Positions 25,100 through 34,905 are shown, counted from the first letter of the stretch. The stretch: 64,000 nucleotides of DNA from Streptomyces sp. TLI_146 (GCF_002846415.1 NZ_PJMX01000001.1:8184001-8248000), one strand, 5' to 3'. Made by a program: numbers and translations. Notes: generated by a model not told the origin, from the letters alone.

Positions 25100-28000
25100 A
25101 TGACCCCTCGAAGATCCCTCACTGCCGCGCTGACGGCCGCCGTGCTCGGCGGCCTGCTGTCCGCGGCACCCCAGTCCGCCACCGCGGACCCCCACCAGGA
25201 TCCGGAGCAGCGCGTCCTCGTCACGCTGACCGGGGAGGCCGCCGCGGCCGGCAAGGGCGTTCTGCGCTCCGCCGACGCCCGGGCGATCGGCACGGACCGG
25301 GCCGCGCTCGCCGGCCGGCAGAGGTCGTTCCTCGACCGGGCCGAGGGCACCGGGCTGCACACCGGTTCACCACGCACCCTGAATCTGCTGCTCAACGCGG
25401 TCGCGGTGACGGTGAAGGCCTCCGAGGTCGCCGCGCTGAAGCGGTTGCCCGGGGTGGCTTCCGTGGTCCCCGACGCCAAGATGCGCGTCCTCACCGATGC
25501 GAGTGTGCCGCTGGTCAACGCCCCGCAGGTGTGGCGGCGCGAGGACCCGGCGGGCAAAAAGGCCGACGGCGCGGGCACCACCGTCGCCGTCCTGGACAGC
25601 GGGGTCGACTACACCCATCCCGACCTCGGCGGCGGCTTCGGCGCGGGCCACAAGGTCGTCGGCGGCTACGACTTCGCCAACGGCGACGCCGATCCGATGG
25701 ACGACAACGGCCACGGCACCCATGTCGCCGGCATCATCGCGGGCAGGGCCGCCGAGAAGGGCGGCGTCACCGGCGTGGCGCCGGGCGCGAGCATCCTCGC
25801 GTACAAGGTCATGGACGACGCGGGGGAGGGCTACACCTCCGACATCGTGGCAGGTATCGAGGCCGCGATCGACCCGGCCAATCCGCACCGCGCCGACGTC
25901 GTCAACATGAGCCTCGGAGGCTACGGCGACGGCACCGACCCGCTCGGCGCGGCCGCGACCGCCGCCACCGAGGCGGGCGTTGTCGTCGTCGCCTCCGCGG
26001 GCAACGAGGGCCCGGGCAGCGGCACCATCAGCACCCCCGCCGCCGCCGACGGCGTCCTCGCGGTCGGCGCCTCCCTCAGCGGGCTGCGCATACCGAGCGC
26101 CGCCTACCAGGGCGGCGAGAAGATCCAGGCGTACCGCGGAATGGTCTCCGCGAACCCGCCCGCCAAGCCCGTCACCGCCGAGCTCGTCGACGTCGGACGG
26201 GGCACCGCGGAGGACTGGGAGCGGGCCGGGGACGTCAAGGGCAAGGCGGTCCGCGTCGACATGCTGGTCGCCCAGTCCTCGCGGGACCTGTACCTGACCG
26301 AGATCGAGATGGCCCGGGAAGCCGAGCGCCACGGCGCGATCGCCCTCCTCGGCGGGCCGTCCGCGGGCGGCGGCCCGGTGTTCGCCGCATCGCCTTCGCT
26401 GTCACCGGACCGGCCCGGGTCGCCGCCCCACGACGACTCGGTCCCGCTCGCCGCGCAGACCTCCCTCAAGGACTCCGGCGACTCGCTGCGCATGGACACC
26501 ATGGTCATGCTGGGCATGGACTCCACCCAGTACGCCGAGCTCGGCCGACGCCTGGCCAAGGGCAGAGTCGAGGTGACGATCACCGGCACGGACGTCACCG
26601 ACAAAATGGCGTCGTTCTCCTCGCGCGGCCCCGACCTGAGGTGGAACCTGAAGCCGGACCTGGTCGCGCCGGGCTACGACATCCGCTCCACCATCCCCAA
26701 GTCCCTCTACGCACCCGGCTACTACCGCATGTCCGGTACGTCGATGGCGGCGCCCCACGTCGCCGGCGCCGCCGCTCTGCTGCGCCAGCTGCACCCCGGC
26801 GCGACCCCGGCGAAGGTCACCTCCGCGCTGGTGGGCTCCACGAAGCAGATCAAGGACTACGGGACGAGCACCGTCGGCTCCGGCCGCCTCGACGTCGCCG
26901 CGGCCGCCGACAGGGCGGCCACCGGCATCACCACCACCCCGGCCGCCCTCTCCTACGGCCTCGCCGATCTCGCCAGGCACACGGTGGGCGGCAGCAAGAA
27001 GCTCACGGTCACCAACTCCGGCACCAGGGCCCGTACCGTCCACCTGAAGGCGAGCGGCAAGGCCCGGGTCAGCCCCGACACCCTGCGCGTCCCGGCGGGC
27101 GGCAACGCCACGGCGACGGTGACCCTGCGGGCCGACCGCCCGGCGGGCGAGGCGGAGATCAGCGGCACGGTCACCGTCACCCCCGAGCACGGCGGCGCAC
27201 TGCGTGTCCCGTATCTCCTGGTCGTACGGCGGTTGTTCGTCCAGGCCGGCCCCGACCCGAGCGACGGCAAGTCCACCGCCGTCGTCCTCACCCCGGCGCC
27301 GCTGGCGAAGCCGCCGGTCCTGACCGTCACCCCGCCGCACGGCAGGCCCTACACGGTCACCACCACACCGCGCTCCGAAAACGTCTACCAGGCGGAGATC
27401 ACCGGCCGCGGCGAGGGCGCCCATCTGGTGTCCGCCGACGGCCGGACCACCGACGGCAAGACACTGACCAGCAACCGGGACGGCTTCGAGGTCACCCCCG
27501 CGAACAGCCGCGGCTCCCGCTGGCAGCCCGTCGGACCCAACTCCGAGAGCGGCGACATCACCACCGCGCGCAGCGCCCCCGGCGCCGCCGTCCTGACCCA
27601 GTACAACAAGCCCGGGCCCTGGTCCACCGAGGACAACGGCGCGACCTGGCAGCAGCACACCAGGCTGCCGCTCGGCGACGTGGGCGGCCAGGCCTTCACC
27701 GTCATCGACCCGAAGAACGCCAAGCGCTGGTGGTACGCGGCCAACAGCAGATCCGGCATTCCCCGTACGGGCTCGATCCTGCGCACCGAGGACGGCGGCC
27801 GCACCTGGCGGACCCTGAACACCCCCGACGCGCCCATCACCCGCCTCCTCACCGACGAGGCGGGCAAGGCCCTCGTCGCCGTCACTGCCACCGACCTGCT
27901 GATCAGCAAGGACGGCGGCGACACCTGGTCCGTGGAGCCCCTGGGCATCCCCGTCGACGCCGTCTACGACGTGGCGATCGGCGGCGACAGCCTCTATTTC

Positions 28001-29317
28001 TCGGCGGGCAAGTCGCTGTGGAAGCGCGACGGCCTGTCCGCCGGCACCCTCGGCAAGGCCACCAAGGTGTACGAGCCCGCCGGCGGCAAGGTATCCGTCA
28101 CCGTCGTCGCGGACAGCCGGACCGTGGCGATGTACGAGGTCGGGTCCGGCGTCGTCGGCTCCTTCGACGGCGGCAGGACCTGGGCCACACTGGACAGCCA
28201 CGGATACGGCGGTACGGGCCTCACTCTCACCGGTGGCGACATGTACATCGGGTACGGCAAGGACATCCGGGTCGGCCGCGACCACGGCCGTCATTGGAGC
28301 ACCATCCCGGCGGTCAACAAGGCCTCCACCACCTCCGACTTCGACCGCTGGGCCGACGGCTCGCTGACCGTCTCGGCGGACGCGGCCGGTGTCTACCGGG
28401 GCACGCCGGACGGCAAGGACTACCGGCGCCTCGGCGTCCAGGGCGGCACCGTCAACTCCCTCGCGGTCAGCGGCAACCAACTGCTCGCGGCCGGCCAGCA
28501 GGGCACGCACCGCTCGCCGCTGCCGGTCGCCGGAGCGGAGTGGGGCACCACCGGCGGCGAGGGCAGGATCGGCCTCTCGACCCGGCTGCTGCAGACCTCG
28601 GCCAAGGACTCGCGGGTCGTGTGGCGGGTGCGCTACGGCGCCTGGGGCGACTTCCATCTCCAACGCAGCGGCGACGCGGGTGCCACCTGGCAGGAGAAGG
28701 GCGAGAGCAACGGCACGGTCCTCGCCATGGCCGTGCACCCCGCCGACCCCGACCGCGTGTACGTCTCGTACGGAAACCTGCTGGGCCGGGGCCTGTTCTC
28801 CACCGAGGACGGCGGCGCCACCTGGAAGAACCTCCTCCACGACCGGACCTCCTTCACCGCCGTCACCGGCGACCCGAAGAACCCGGACCGGCTGTGGCTC
28901 GGTGCCCCCGACGGCCTCTACCGCTCGGACAACGGCGGCGACGACATCACCAAGGTCGCCGACGGACGTGTGGACACCATCGAGTTCACCGGGTCGACGA
29001 TGCTGACCGGCGGCGAGGCGATCAAGCTGTCGACGGACGGCGGGAAGACCTTCCGCACCGCCGACACCGGTTCGCTCCCGCTGCGGGTCAGCGACATACT
29101 GCCGGTCGGCAGCACTCTGTACGCGGCCACCACCAGCCACTGGGACGCGGCCCTGCCGCGCGGCGGCCGAGGCGTCCTGCGCTCCACGGACGGCGGCCGC
29201 AACTGGCAGAACATCTCCACCGGCCTGCAGAACCTCAACGCCACGAGCCTGGCGACCGCCGGCGGCTGGCTGTACGTGGGAACGGTGCAGGGAGGTGTGC
29301 ACCGCCTGAAGATCTGA
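25100..29317 (+). CDS. Secreted S8 subtilase with C-terminal Asp-box/BNR repeats
   Basis: A 1405-residue exported protease. The signal peptide is TAALTAAVLGGLLSAAPQSA. An inhibitor_I9-like propeptide follows (LNLLLNAVAVTVKASEVAAL). The catalytic triad is D166 (AVLDSGVDYTHPDL), H205 (NGHGTHVAG) and S548 (SGTSMAAPHVAG). A long insertion between H and S looks like a PA-type domain (YLTEIEMAREAERHGAIALL). After residue 800 come seven or more Asp-box motifs (SKDGGDTW, SFDGGRTW, STEDGGATW, STDGGRNW), indicating a beta-propeller for substrate binding. Such a large fusion suggests degradation of polymeric or cell-surface material. Strong terminator downstream. Confidence 0.92.
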   Translation: MTPRRSLTAALTAAVLGGLLSAAPQSATADPHQDPEQRVLVTLTGEAAAAGKGVLRSADARAIGTDRAALAGRQRSFLDRAEGTGLHTGSPRTLNLLLNAVAVTVKASEVAALKRLPGVASVVPDAKMRVLTDASVPLVNAPQVWRREDPAGKKADGAGTTVAVLDSGVDYTHPDLGGGFGAGHKVVGGYDFANGDADPMDDNGHGTHVAGIIAGRAAEKGGVTGVAPGASILAYKVMDDAGEGYTSDIVAGIEAAIDPANPHRADVVNMSLGGYGDGTDPLGAAATAATEAGVVVVASAGNEGPGSGTISTPAAADGVLAVGASLSGLRIPSAAYQGGEKIQAYRGMVSANPPAKPVTAELVDVGRGTAEDWERAGDVKGKAVRVDMLVAQSSRDLYLTEIEMAREAERHGAIALLGGPSAGGGPVFAASPSLSPDRPGSPPHDDSVPLAAQTSLKDSGDSLRMDTMVMLGMDSTQYAELGRRLAKGRVEVTITGTDVTDKMASFSSRGPDLRWNLKPDLVAPGYDIRSTIPKSLYAPGYYRMSGTSMAAPHVAGAAALLRQLHPGATPAKVTSALVGSTKQIKDYGTSTVGSGRLDVAAAADRAATGITTTPAALSYGLADLARHTVGGSKKLTVTNSGTRARTVHLKASGKARVSPDTLRVPAGGNATATVTLRADRPAGEAEISGTVTVTPEHGGALRVPYLLVVRRLFVQAGPDPSDGKSTAVVLTPAPLAKPPVLTVTPPHGRPYTVTTTPRSENVYQAEITGRGEGAHLVSADGRTTDGKTLTSNRDGFEVTPANSRGSRWQPVGPNSESGDITTARSAPGAAVLTQYNKPGPWSTEDNGATWQQHTRLPLGDVGGQAFTVIDPKNAKRWWYAANSRSGIPRTGSILRTEDGGRTWRTLNTPDAPITRLLTDEAGKALVAVTATDLLISKDGGDTWSVEPLGIPVDAVYDVAIGGDSLYFSAGKSLWKRDGLSAGTLGKATKVYEPAGGKVSVTVVADSRTVAMYEVGSGVVGSFDGGRTWATLDSHGYGGTGLTLTGGDMYIGYGKDIRVGRDHGRHWSTIPAVNKASTTSDFDRWADGSLTVSADAAGVYRGTPDGKDYRRLGVQGGTVNSLAVSGNQLLAAGQQGTHRSPLPVAGAEWGTTGGEGRIGLSTRLLQTSAKDSRVVWRVRYGAWGDFHLQRSGDAGATWQEKGESNGTVLAMAVHPADPDRVYVSYGNLLGRGLFSTEDGGATWKNLLHDRTSFTAVTGDPKNPDRLWLGAPDGLYRSDNGGDDITKVADGRVDTIEFTGSTMLTGGEAIKLSTDGGKTFRTADTGSLPLRVSDILPVGSTLYAATTSHWDAALPRGGRGVLRSTDGGRNWQNISTGLQNLNATSLATAGGWLYVGTVQGGVHRLKI

Positions 29318-29332
29318 CCGGGTAGCTGCGGA

Positions 29333-29378
29333 GGAAGGGGTGACCCGCCCGCCCAGCGGCGGGCGGGTCACCCCTTCC
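29333..29378 (+). terminator. Strong intrinsic hairpin after the subtilase
   Basis: A perfect 21-bp stem (29333-29353 with 29358-29378) with a 4-nt loop lies 15 bp after the stop. It separates the subtilase from the cobalamin riboswitch. Confidence 0.85.
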
Positions 29379-29399
29379 GATCGTGGTGACGTTCCACCG

Positions 29400-29578
29400 T
29401 CCGACGTGCGACGATGCCGACGACAAGGCGACGCGGAACGAGGAAGCCGGTGCAATTCCGGCGCGGTCCCGCCACTGTGATCGGCGAGCGAACCCCGAAC
29501 AGACCACTGCCCGGACACGGGTGGGAAGGACGGGGCGAGCTGCGACCCGAGAGCCAGGAGACTCACGTCGTCGCCTCC
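29400..29578 (+). promoter_or_regulatory. Cobalamin riboswitch (first copy)
   Basis: Conserved core elements are in order: GGAAGCCGGTGCAATTCCGG (29442-29461), GCCACTGTGA (29471-29480), and the B12 box GAGCCAGGAGAC (29551-29562). CGTCGTCGCC (29566-29575) can close the outer stem with the CGACGAC region near 29419. Downstream, a CCGGGG/CCCCGG stem lies directly before the AGGAGGAG ribosome-binding site, suggesting translational control of the ferredoxin-like gene. Vitamin B12 forms would lower expression. Confidence 0.92.
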
Positions 29579-29625
29579 TTGACGAAACCGGGGCGGATCT
29601 CCCCGGAGGAGGAGCGTGAGCGGTC

Positions 29626-30012
29626 ATGTCGGAGCAGCGACCAGAAGGCGGCGCCGGGCACACCCCGGCCGACTCGGCGCCGTGCCGGATCGTGGTGTGC
29701 AGGGACTGCTGCTGCGGCAGCCCGAAGGTGCCCGGGGTCGACCACGCGCAGCAGCAGGCGCGCCTCGCTGAGCACGCGCCCGTACGGGTCTCCGCCTGCC
29801 TCGACGTCTGCGAACAGGCCAATGTGGTCGTCGTCCAGCCCTCTCGTGCCGCGCGCCTCGCCGGTGCCCGTCCGGTCTGGCTCGGTCTGGTCAACGACCC
29901 CGACGCCACGGAGGACATCGCCGCCTGGGTCCGGGCCGGCGGCCCCGGCATCGCGCCCTGCCCCGACATCCTCGACCTCTATACCTTCACCCCGTCCCGC
30001 AGGGCGCGATGA
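29626..30012 (+). CDS. B12-regulated (2Fe-2S) ferredoxin-like protein
   Basis: A 128-residue cytoplasmic protein with a thioredoxin-like ferredoxin fold. VVCRDCCCGSPKVPGVDHAQ and VSACLDVCEQANVVVVQPS hold the Cys cluster expected to bind a 2Fe-2S centre. The cobalamin riboswitch immediately upstream suggests a role in corrinoid reduction or cobalt/B12 metabolism. ATG 29626 lies about 11 nt after AGGAGGAG. The gene faces an unrelated MFS gene. Confidence 0.88.
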   Translation: MSEQRPEGGAGHTPADSAPCRIVVCRDCCCGSPKVPGVDHAQQQARLAEHAPVRVSACLDVCEQANVVVVQPSRAARLAGARPVWLGLVNDPDATEDIAAWVRAGGPGIAPCPDILDLYTFTPSRRAR

Positions 30013-30059
30013 GCGGGCTCGGCTGTAGGGGTGACACCGCGCCTGGGACACGGGGAAAA

Positions 30060-31349
30060 CTAGGCCGTGTCGGGCAGCGGGGCCTCGGCGGACCGGCCCT
30101 GTGCCGCGTGGGCCGTGTCGTGAGGTGAGCGGCGGGTGCGCTCCGCCCATGCGGCCACCGGCGGGCCCGCCGCGCCCAGAGCCGCGAAGAACACCCCGAG
30201 CAGCAGCCAGCCCGCGTGTCCGAGTCCGAGGACCGCTGTCGTGAGGACCACCGGAGCCAGGGCCTGCCCCGCGTCGAAGCCGATGCCGAAGAGGCCCTGG
30301 TACTGCCCCTGGGCATGGTCCGGGGCGAGACCGAAGCCGAGCGCGTAGCCGCCCGAGGACTCCCATACCTCTCCGAGACTGTGGACGCAGACGGCGAGGA
30401 CGGCGAGCCCTGGCGCGACCCAGACCGGAACGTCCGCGGTCAGGGCCATCAAGGGGCAGCTGACCAGGAAGAGCAGCCCGGCGATGCGGAACGCCCGGCC
30501 GCCCTGGCGTGGTGTCTCCACCCGGGAGCCGATCCTGCTCTGGAGCAGCGCGCACACCCCGCTGTTGACCGCGTAGACCGCCGCCACGGTCCAGCGGGGC
30601 GCGTCGGTGTGGGCGGAGAGCCAGATCGGCAGGAGCAGGGAGACGGTCTGGTACTGCAGGCCCATCGCGCCGTAGAGCGCGACGAAGGACACGTACGGCC
30701 GGTCGGACAGGACGGCCCAGCGGTGGTGCTCCTCGGGCCGGGGCAGGGGCCGGTAGTTCGGGACGCCGAGCAGGGCGATCAGACCGGCGCAGGCGAAGCT
30801 GGCGGCGTTGGCGAGGATGAGCGCGGTGTAGGCCGCGCGGGTGTCGGCCGAGACGGCGAAGGCGGCGCCGAGGGTGCCCAGGACCACGCCGAGGTTGACG
30901 AAGGTGCGGAGTTTCGCCCTGAAGGCGGCCGGGCGTTCACCGCCGGTACGGGCGACGATCGCGCCGCCCGCGGCGCCGCCCGCCGTCGCCGCCAGCCGGT
31001 CCAGGGTGGCGATGAGCGTGAACGTCACCCAGTCGTGGATGAGAACGAACGCGGCCATCGTCGCGGCCTGCATCGCGAGGGCCGTCAGCCAGACCGTGCG
31101 CGGCCCGTACCGGTCGGCCAGGTTCCCGGCCGGGATCCCGGCCAGCAGCCCGACCAGCCCGGCGACCGTGAGGCCGACACCGACCCGTGCGGCGGGCAGG
31201 TGCACCACCAGGGTGAAGTAGAGCACCGCGGCGGTGTTGAACAGCCCGTTGCCCACCCGACTGACGAAGCTCGCGGCGATGAGGGCACGCTGCGGACCGC
31301 TCGGCGCCGACGAGCCGGATATCCGCGGCCTGGCGCGCTTCCCGATCAT
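30060..31349 (-). CDS. MFS transporter
   Basis: A 429-residue membrane protein with about 12 hydrophobic helices. GIPAGNLADRYGPRTVWLTA matches the cytoplasmic motif A loop between helices 2 and 3. The second half includes VYAVNSGVCALLQSRIGSRV. Probable drug/proton antiporter or exporter; the substrate is unknown. ATG 31349 is preferred because codons between 31447 and 31349 have weaker third-position GC; ATG 31447 would place the start 26 nt after the LuxR stop. Likely co-transcribed with the LuxR gene. Confidence 0.88.
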   Translation of the reverse strand: MIGKRARPRISGSSAPSGPQRALIAASFVSRVGNGLFNTAAVLYFTLVVHLPAARVGVGLTVAGLVGLLAGIPAGNLADRYGPRTVWLTALAMQAATMAAFVLIHDWVTFTLIATLDRLAATAGGAAGGAIVARTGGERPAAFRAKLRTFVNLGVVLGTLGAAFAVSADTRAAYTALILANAASFACAGLIALLGVPNYRPLPRPEEHHRWAVLSDRPYVSFVALYGAMGLQYQTVSLLLPIWLSAHTDAPRWTVAAVYAVNSGVCALLQSRIGSRVETPRQGGRAFRIAGLLFLVSCPLMALTADVPVWVAPGLAVLAVCVHSLGEVWESSGGYALGFGLAPDHAQGQYQGLFGIGFDAGQALAPVVLTTAVLGLGHAGWLLLGVFFAALGAAGPPVAAWAERTRRSPHDTAHAAQGRSAEAPLPDTA

Positions 31350-31473
31350 GGCCAAGAGGCTAGCAGCGGCCCCGTGGGCACCCCCGAATGACCCGAGGCG
31401 GTCTCGCGCGGCGGCGGTCAGCGGTCGAGCATTCGACGTGTCCGTCATGCCCGGGTCGGAGACCTGTCCGGCT

Positions 31474-32508
31474 CTACGCGGTGAGGGCGGCCATGAGTTC
31501 GTCGCGTCCGCCGGCTCCGGTCTTGCGGAAGATCGCCCTGAGGTGGTCGTTGACCGTGTGCACGGACAGGTCGAGGAGCCGGGCGATCTGTTTGGGCGCC
31601 GTGCCGTCCTGCAGGTGCCGCACGACCTGCTGCTCCCGGGTGGTGATCCCGTACCAGTCGCAGAACGCCGGGACGAGCAGCTCGCCGGTCGCACGCTGGA
31701 TGATGATCGCCACGTCGCCGTCGTCGCCGAGCGGCTGGGCCTCGATCGCGGTCCACTCGCCGTGCACGATCGAGGGGGTGCACACCCTCGCGTACCGCCG
31801 GCGCGGATCGCGGGCGTGTTCGCGCGCCTCGAACGACAGGGAGGCGTAGCAGTATTCGATGAGCCAGTCCGGTGCCCCCTGCTGCTGCGCCATCATCGCC
31901 TGCCGCTGCCGGGCCTGGGGTGTCATCGCGGCGACCTTGCCCTCGGCGTCGACGACGAGCATGCCGGGCGGCAGCCCGAGCCCGGGGGGCGCGATGGGCC
32001 CGGTGGTCACGTAGCCGCGTACCGCGGCGATCAGCGGCGGCCCGACGTCGGCGATGCGGTGCCTGTCGTCGATGTCGAACGGCCGGCCGTCATCGGCCCG
32101 CAGCAGTCCGAGCAGTCCCCACACGCCGCGGCCGTCCCGCAGGACCAGGCAGAGCTCCTCGCCGACCCCGTACCGGGCGAGCAGCCGGTCGTACGCGCTC
32201 GCGCGGAAGCGGCGGTCCGCGACGAGTACCGGCACACTCTGCCGTGCCAGGCGGGCCAGTTGGGGGTAGTTGGCGCCCCGGGCGGCGATGGTCATCAGCT
32301 CATGGCCGAGATCCGGTCCGTACCCGTGCCAGAACCCCAGCGCGGTGGCGCCCACTCCCAGCGACGGGTTCATCACCACCAGCCGCAGCGCGTCATGCGC
32401 GACCACGGGCGCGATCACCCCGGACAGGGCGGCCCCCGTGTCCTCGACCCCGGCGCCCGGCACCAGCACCTCGCGCAGGTCCCGGTACAGCCGTTCTCCC
32501 CCTGGCAT
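31474..32508 (-). CDS. LuxR-type helix-turn-helix regulator
   Basis: A 344-residue regulator. The N-terminal two-thirds resembles a GAF/PAS-like sensor region (ALRLVVMNPSLGVGATALGF, GYGVGEELCLVLRDGRGVWG). The C-terminal LuxR HTH is ITTREQQVVRHLQDGTAPKQ, IARLLDLSVHTVNDHLRAIF. No receiver or ATPase domain is present. ATG 32508 follows GGGGAC. It lies just upstream of the MFS gene in the same direction, suggesting local control of transport. Confidence 0.88.
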   Translation of the reverse strand: MPGGERLYRDLREVLVPGAGVEDTGAALSGVIAPVVAHDALRLVVMNPSLGVGATALGFWHGYGPDLGHELMTIAARGANYPQLARLARQSVPVLVADRRFRASAYDRLLARYGVGEELCLVLRDGRGVWGLLGLLRADDGRPFDIDDRHRIADVGPPLIAAVRGYVTTGPIAPPGLGLPPGMLVVDAEGKVAAMTPQARQRQAMMAQQQGAPDWLIEYCYASLSFEAREHARDPRRRYARVCTPSIVHGEWTAIEAQPLGDDGDVAIIIQRATGELLVPAFCDWYGITTREQQVVRHLQDGTAPKQIARLLDLSVHTVNDHLRAIFRKTGAGGRDELMAALTA

Positions 32509-32810
32509 CACGTCCCCAGTGTGGGCCCCCGCCCGCCGGGCGGACCAGCCCATCGATCCGGACATTTGGGAATGGCCGACTCCGGCCTGGGAGGCGGGGC
32601 GCAGCATCCTAAGCGCGCGGCACCTTCTTGGGGGCCAGATTGGAAGGACTGGTGGGGCGGATGAGGTGTGAGGTTTCACACGCGGCAGACAATTGCCTCG
32701 CCGTATCACCTTCCAGCAGAGTCAGGGATCAGTCAGGCCCCGCCTACGACACCCTCGTACCCGGGTACCCCGGTACCCGCACCATTCCATCACTGCTGGA
32801 AGGAAAGCGT
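32509..32810. other. Divergent gap with nested GGTACCC dyads
   Basis: About 300 bp between the divergent LuxR regulator and the transglycosylase-like gene. Around 32755-32782, CGGGTACCCCGGTACCCG forms overlapping palindromes that could be an operator for the downstream gene. I found no riboswitch motif. Confidence 0.45.
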
Positions 32811-33491
32811 GTGAGCCGGAGCTCGGTCCGGGGTTTCGCGGTGGCGTCGGCCACCGCGGTCACCACCGTTGGCGCCGTAGTCGGCATTGCCGCAGGCGGT
32901 CCCGCGGCCGCCTCGAACGACAACGTCGAGGCGACCGCAGCGGATTCGACCCTCTTCGCGGACATTCCCGCCGGCCAGCAGGCCCAGGTGCAGACCGCGT
33001 CCCTGACACTGCAGGCCGACGCGCAGTCCGCGCAGGCGAGCGCCGCGGCGAAGAAGTCCGCCGAGGAAGCCGCCCGCAGGCAGGCGGCCCGCGACGCCAA
33101 GTCGAAGAAGGGTGCCGCCGAGAAGGCCGCGAAGGACCGCGACCTGGAGAAGCAGAGCGCGAGCCGCTCGACGGGCCGAAGCCCTCTCCAGACCCAGAGC
33201 TCCTACTCGGTCGCCGAGGTCCAGGCGATCGCCCGTCAGATCGTCCCGGCGTCCCAGTTCCAGTGCTTCAGCCACATCGTGGACAACGAGTCGAGCTGGA
33301 ACTACCGGGCCACCAACGGCAGTGCCTACGGCCTCGTCCAGGCGCTGCCGGGCACGAAGATGAGCTCCGTGGCCCCGGACTGGCAGACCAACCCGGCCAC
33401 GCAGATCAAGTGGGGCCTGAACTACATGAACCAGCGCTATGGCAGCCCCTGCGGCGCCTGGTCGTTCTGGCTGTCCCACAACTCGTACTGA
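32811..33491 (+). CDS. Secreted transglycosylase-like (SLT fold) protein with coiled-coil region
   Basis: A 226-residue exported protein. The signal peptide (FAVASATAVTTVGAVVGIAA) is followed by an Ala/Lys/Glu-rich helical linker (AKKSAEEAARRQAARDAKSK, about 80-125). The C-terminal SLT-like domain has FSHIVDNESSWNYRATNGSA, AYGLVQALPGTKM and ATQIKWGLNYMNQRYGSPCG. A Cys pair may form a disulfide. GTG 32811 follows GGAAGGAAAG. It is a longer paralogue of the 12604-13008 gene; both likely remodel peptidoglycan. Confidence 0.88.
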   Translation: MSRSSVRGFAVASATAVTTVGAVVGIAAGGPAAASNDNVEATAADSTLFADIPAGQQAQVQTASLTLQADAQSAQASAAAKKSAEEAARRQAARDAKSKKGAAEKAAKDRDLEKQSASRSTGRSPLQTQSSYSVAEVQAIARQIVPASQFQCFSHIVDNESSWNYRATNGSAYGLVQALPGTKMSSVAPDWQTNPATQIKWGLNYMNQRYGSPCGAWSFWLSHNSY

Positions 33492-33604
33492 CGCCACTCG
33501 TACGGACGTGCTTTCGCCGCGTTCGGATCACCCGCGAGCCGCCCCGTCCCCTCACTGATCGGTGTGTTCCGGCTGCGCCGGTGGACGGCAAACGCACTGA
33601 AGGC

Positions 33605-33735
33605 GGCGTTTGTTAGGCTCCATTCGTCTCCCGCGGGGGAAGTCCGGTGAGAACCCGGCGCTGACCCGCAACGGTGTGCACGGCTGACCGACGGTCGCCG
33701 TGCGAGCCCGATCGCCCGTGGGGGGCCTGCGACCC
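33605..33735 (+). promoter_or_regulatory. Cobalamin riboswitch (second copy)
   Basis: The core reads GGGGAAGTCCGGTGAGAACC (33636-33655), then CGGCGCTGACCCGCAACGGTG, then a hairpin and GAGCCCGATCGCCC (33704-33717). This is the compact cobalamin riboswitch form common in actinobacteria, where the GCCACTG element is replaced by GCTGACCCGCAACGGTG. It precedes the BtuCDF-like import operon by about 110 bp, so B12 would repress import. Confidence 0.9.
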
Positions 33736-33847
33736 GTTGACTGCTCGCCGTGGACTGCGAGAGGGGACCGCGCGGTCGGCACGGCCGTACGGGCTGTCTC
33801 CTGCTTGACGTCCAGCCGGTGGGCCCAGGTGAAGGACGGTCCCCACC

Positions 33848-34903
33848 GTGCGCCGAAGTACGGCACCCAGCCGGATACCCGTGCTGCCGCTCAGCCTCGG
33901 CCTGGGACTGCTGCTTGTGCTGTCGCTCGGCTGTGGTGTCGGACTCGGGGCCGCCGAGGTCGGCTGGGCGGACGTGCCCCGTTTCCTGTGGGCCGGACTC
34001 ACCGGCGGAACCGTGTCGGCGGGTGACGCGGCCGCGTACACCATCGTCTGGGAGATCCGGTTACCGCGGGTCCTGCTCGGCGCGGTCGTCGGGGCGGGGC
34101 TCGCGGCCGTCGGTGTGGCCGTACAGGCGATGGTCCGCAACGCGCTGGCGGATCCGTTCGTCCTGGGCATCTCCTCCGGCGCCGCGGTGGGCGCCAACGC
34201 CGTCATCCTGCTGGGGGCGTTCGCGGGACTCGGGGTGTGGGCGCTGTCGGTCTCGGCGTTCGCCTCGGCGCTCGCGGCCATGGTGCTGGTGTACGCCGTG
34301 GCCCGCTCGCCCCGTGGGCTGACTCCGCTGCGGCTGATCCTGACGGGTACGGCGCTGGCGTACGGATTCGAGGCGCTCACCACGGTCATGGTGTTCGGCG
34401 CGGCCCGGGGCGAGGCCGCCCGGTCGGCGATGATGTGGCTGCTGGGCAGTCTGGGCGGAGCGACCTGGGCGCAGGTGCCGATCGCCGCGGTGACCGTGGC
34501 GGCCGGGTGGGTGTGGCTGCGGTGGCGGGCGGAGTCGCTCAACGCGCTCGCCATGGGGGACGAGACCTCGGCCGCGCTCGGTGTCCCGCCGTCGCGGCTG
34601 CGCCGGGAGTTGTTCCTCGTCACCGCGGCGGTCACCGGGACCGTCGTCGCGGTCAGCGGAGCCATCGGGTTCGTCGGGCTGATGGTGCCGCACGTCGTAC
34701 GCATGGTGGTGGGCGCGGACCACCGGCGGGTGCTGGCCGTGGCTCCTTTCGCGGGAGCGGTGCTGCTGGTGTGGGCGGATGTGCTGTCCCGGCTGCTGCT
34801 CGCCCCGGCCGAGCTGCCCGTGGGCGTCATCACGGCGGTGGTGGGTGTTCCCGCGTTCGTCCTGCTGATGCGGCGCGGCGGCTATGCCTTCGGAGGTGGC
34901 TGA
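33848..34903 (+). CDS. BtuC/FecCD-type ABC permease, probable cobalamin importer
   Basis: A 351-residue permease of the FecCD/BtuC family with about ten membrane helices. Family motifs are RLPRVLLGAVVGAGLAAVGV near helix 2, NALADPFVLGISSGAAVGAN, and GAIGFVGLMVPHVVRMVVG (a coupling-helix region). Start GTG 33848 lies downstream of the second cobalamin riboswitch. Substrate assignment to cobalamin or a corrinoid rests on the riboswitch; the family also carries siderophores. Confidence 0.9.
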   Translation: MRRSTAPSRIPVLPLSLGLGLLLVLSLGCGVGLGAAEVGWADVPRFLWAGLTGGTVSAGDAAAYTIVWEIRLPRVLLGAVVGAGLAAVGVAVQAMVRNALADPFVLGISSGAAVGANAVILLGAFAGLGVWALSVSAFASALAAMVLVYAVARSPRGLTPLRLILTGTALAYGFEALTTVMVFGAARGEAARSAMMWLLGSLGGATWAQVPIAAVTVAAGWVWLRWRAESLNALAMGDETSAALGVPPSRLRRELFLVTAAVTGTVVAVSGAIGFVGLMVPHVVRMVVGADHRRVLAVAPFAGAVLLVWADVLSRLLLAPAELPVGVITAVVGVPAFVLLMRRGGYAFGGG

Positions 34904-34905
34904 CC

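Noticed and set aside
24127..29566. Very long open frames overlapping the subtilase on both strands
   Set aside because: Low-complexity translations without motifs; the subtilase frame has a complete catalytic triad and Asp-boxes.
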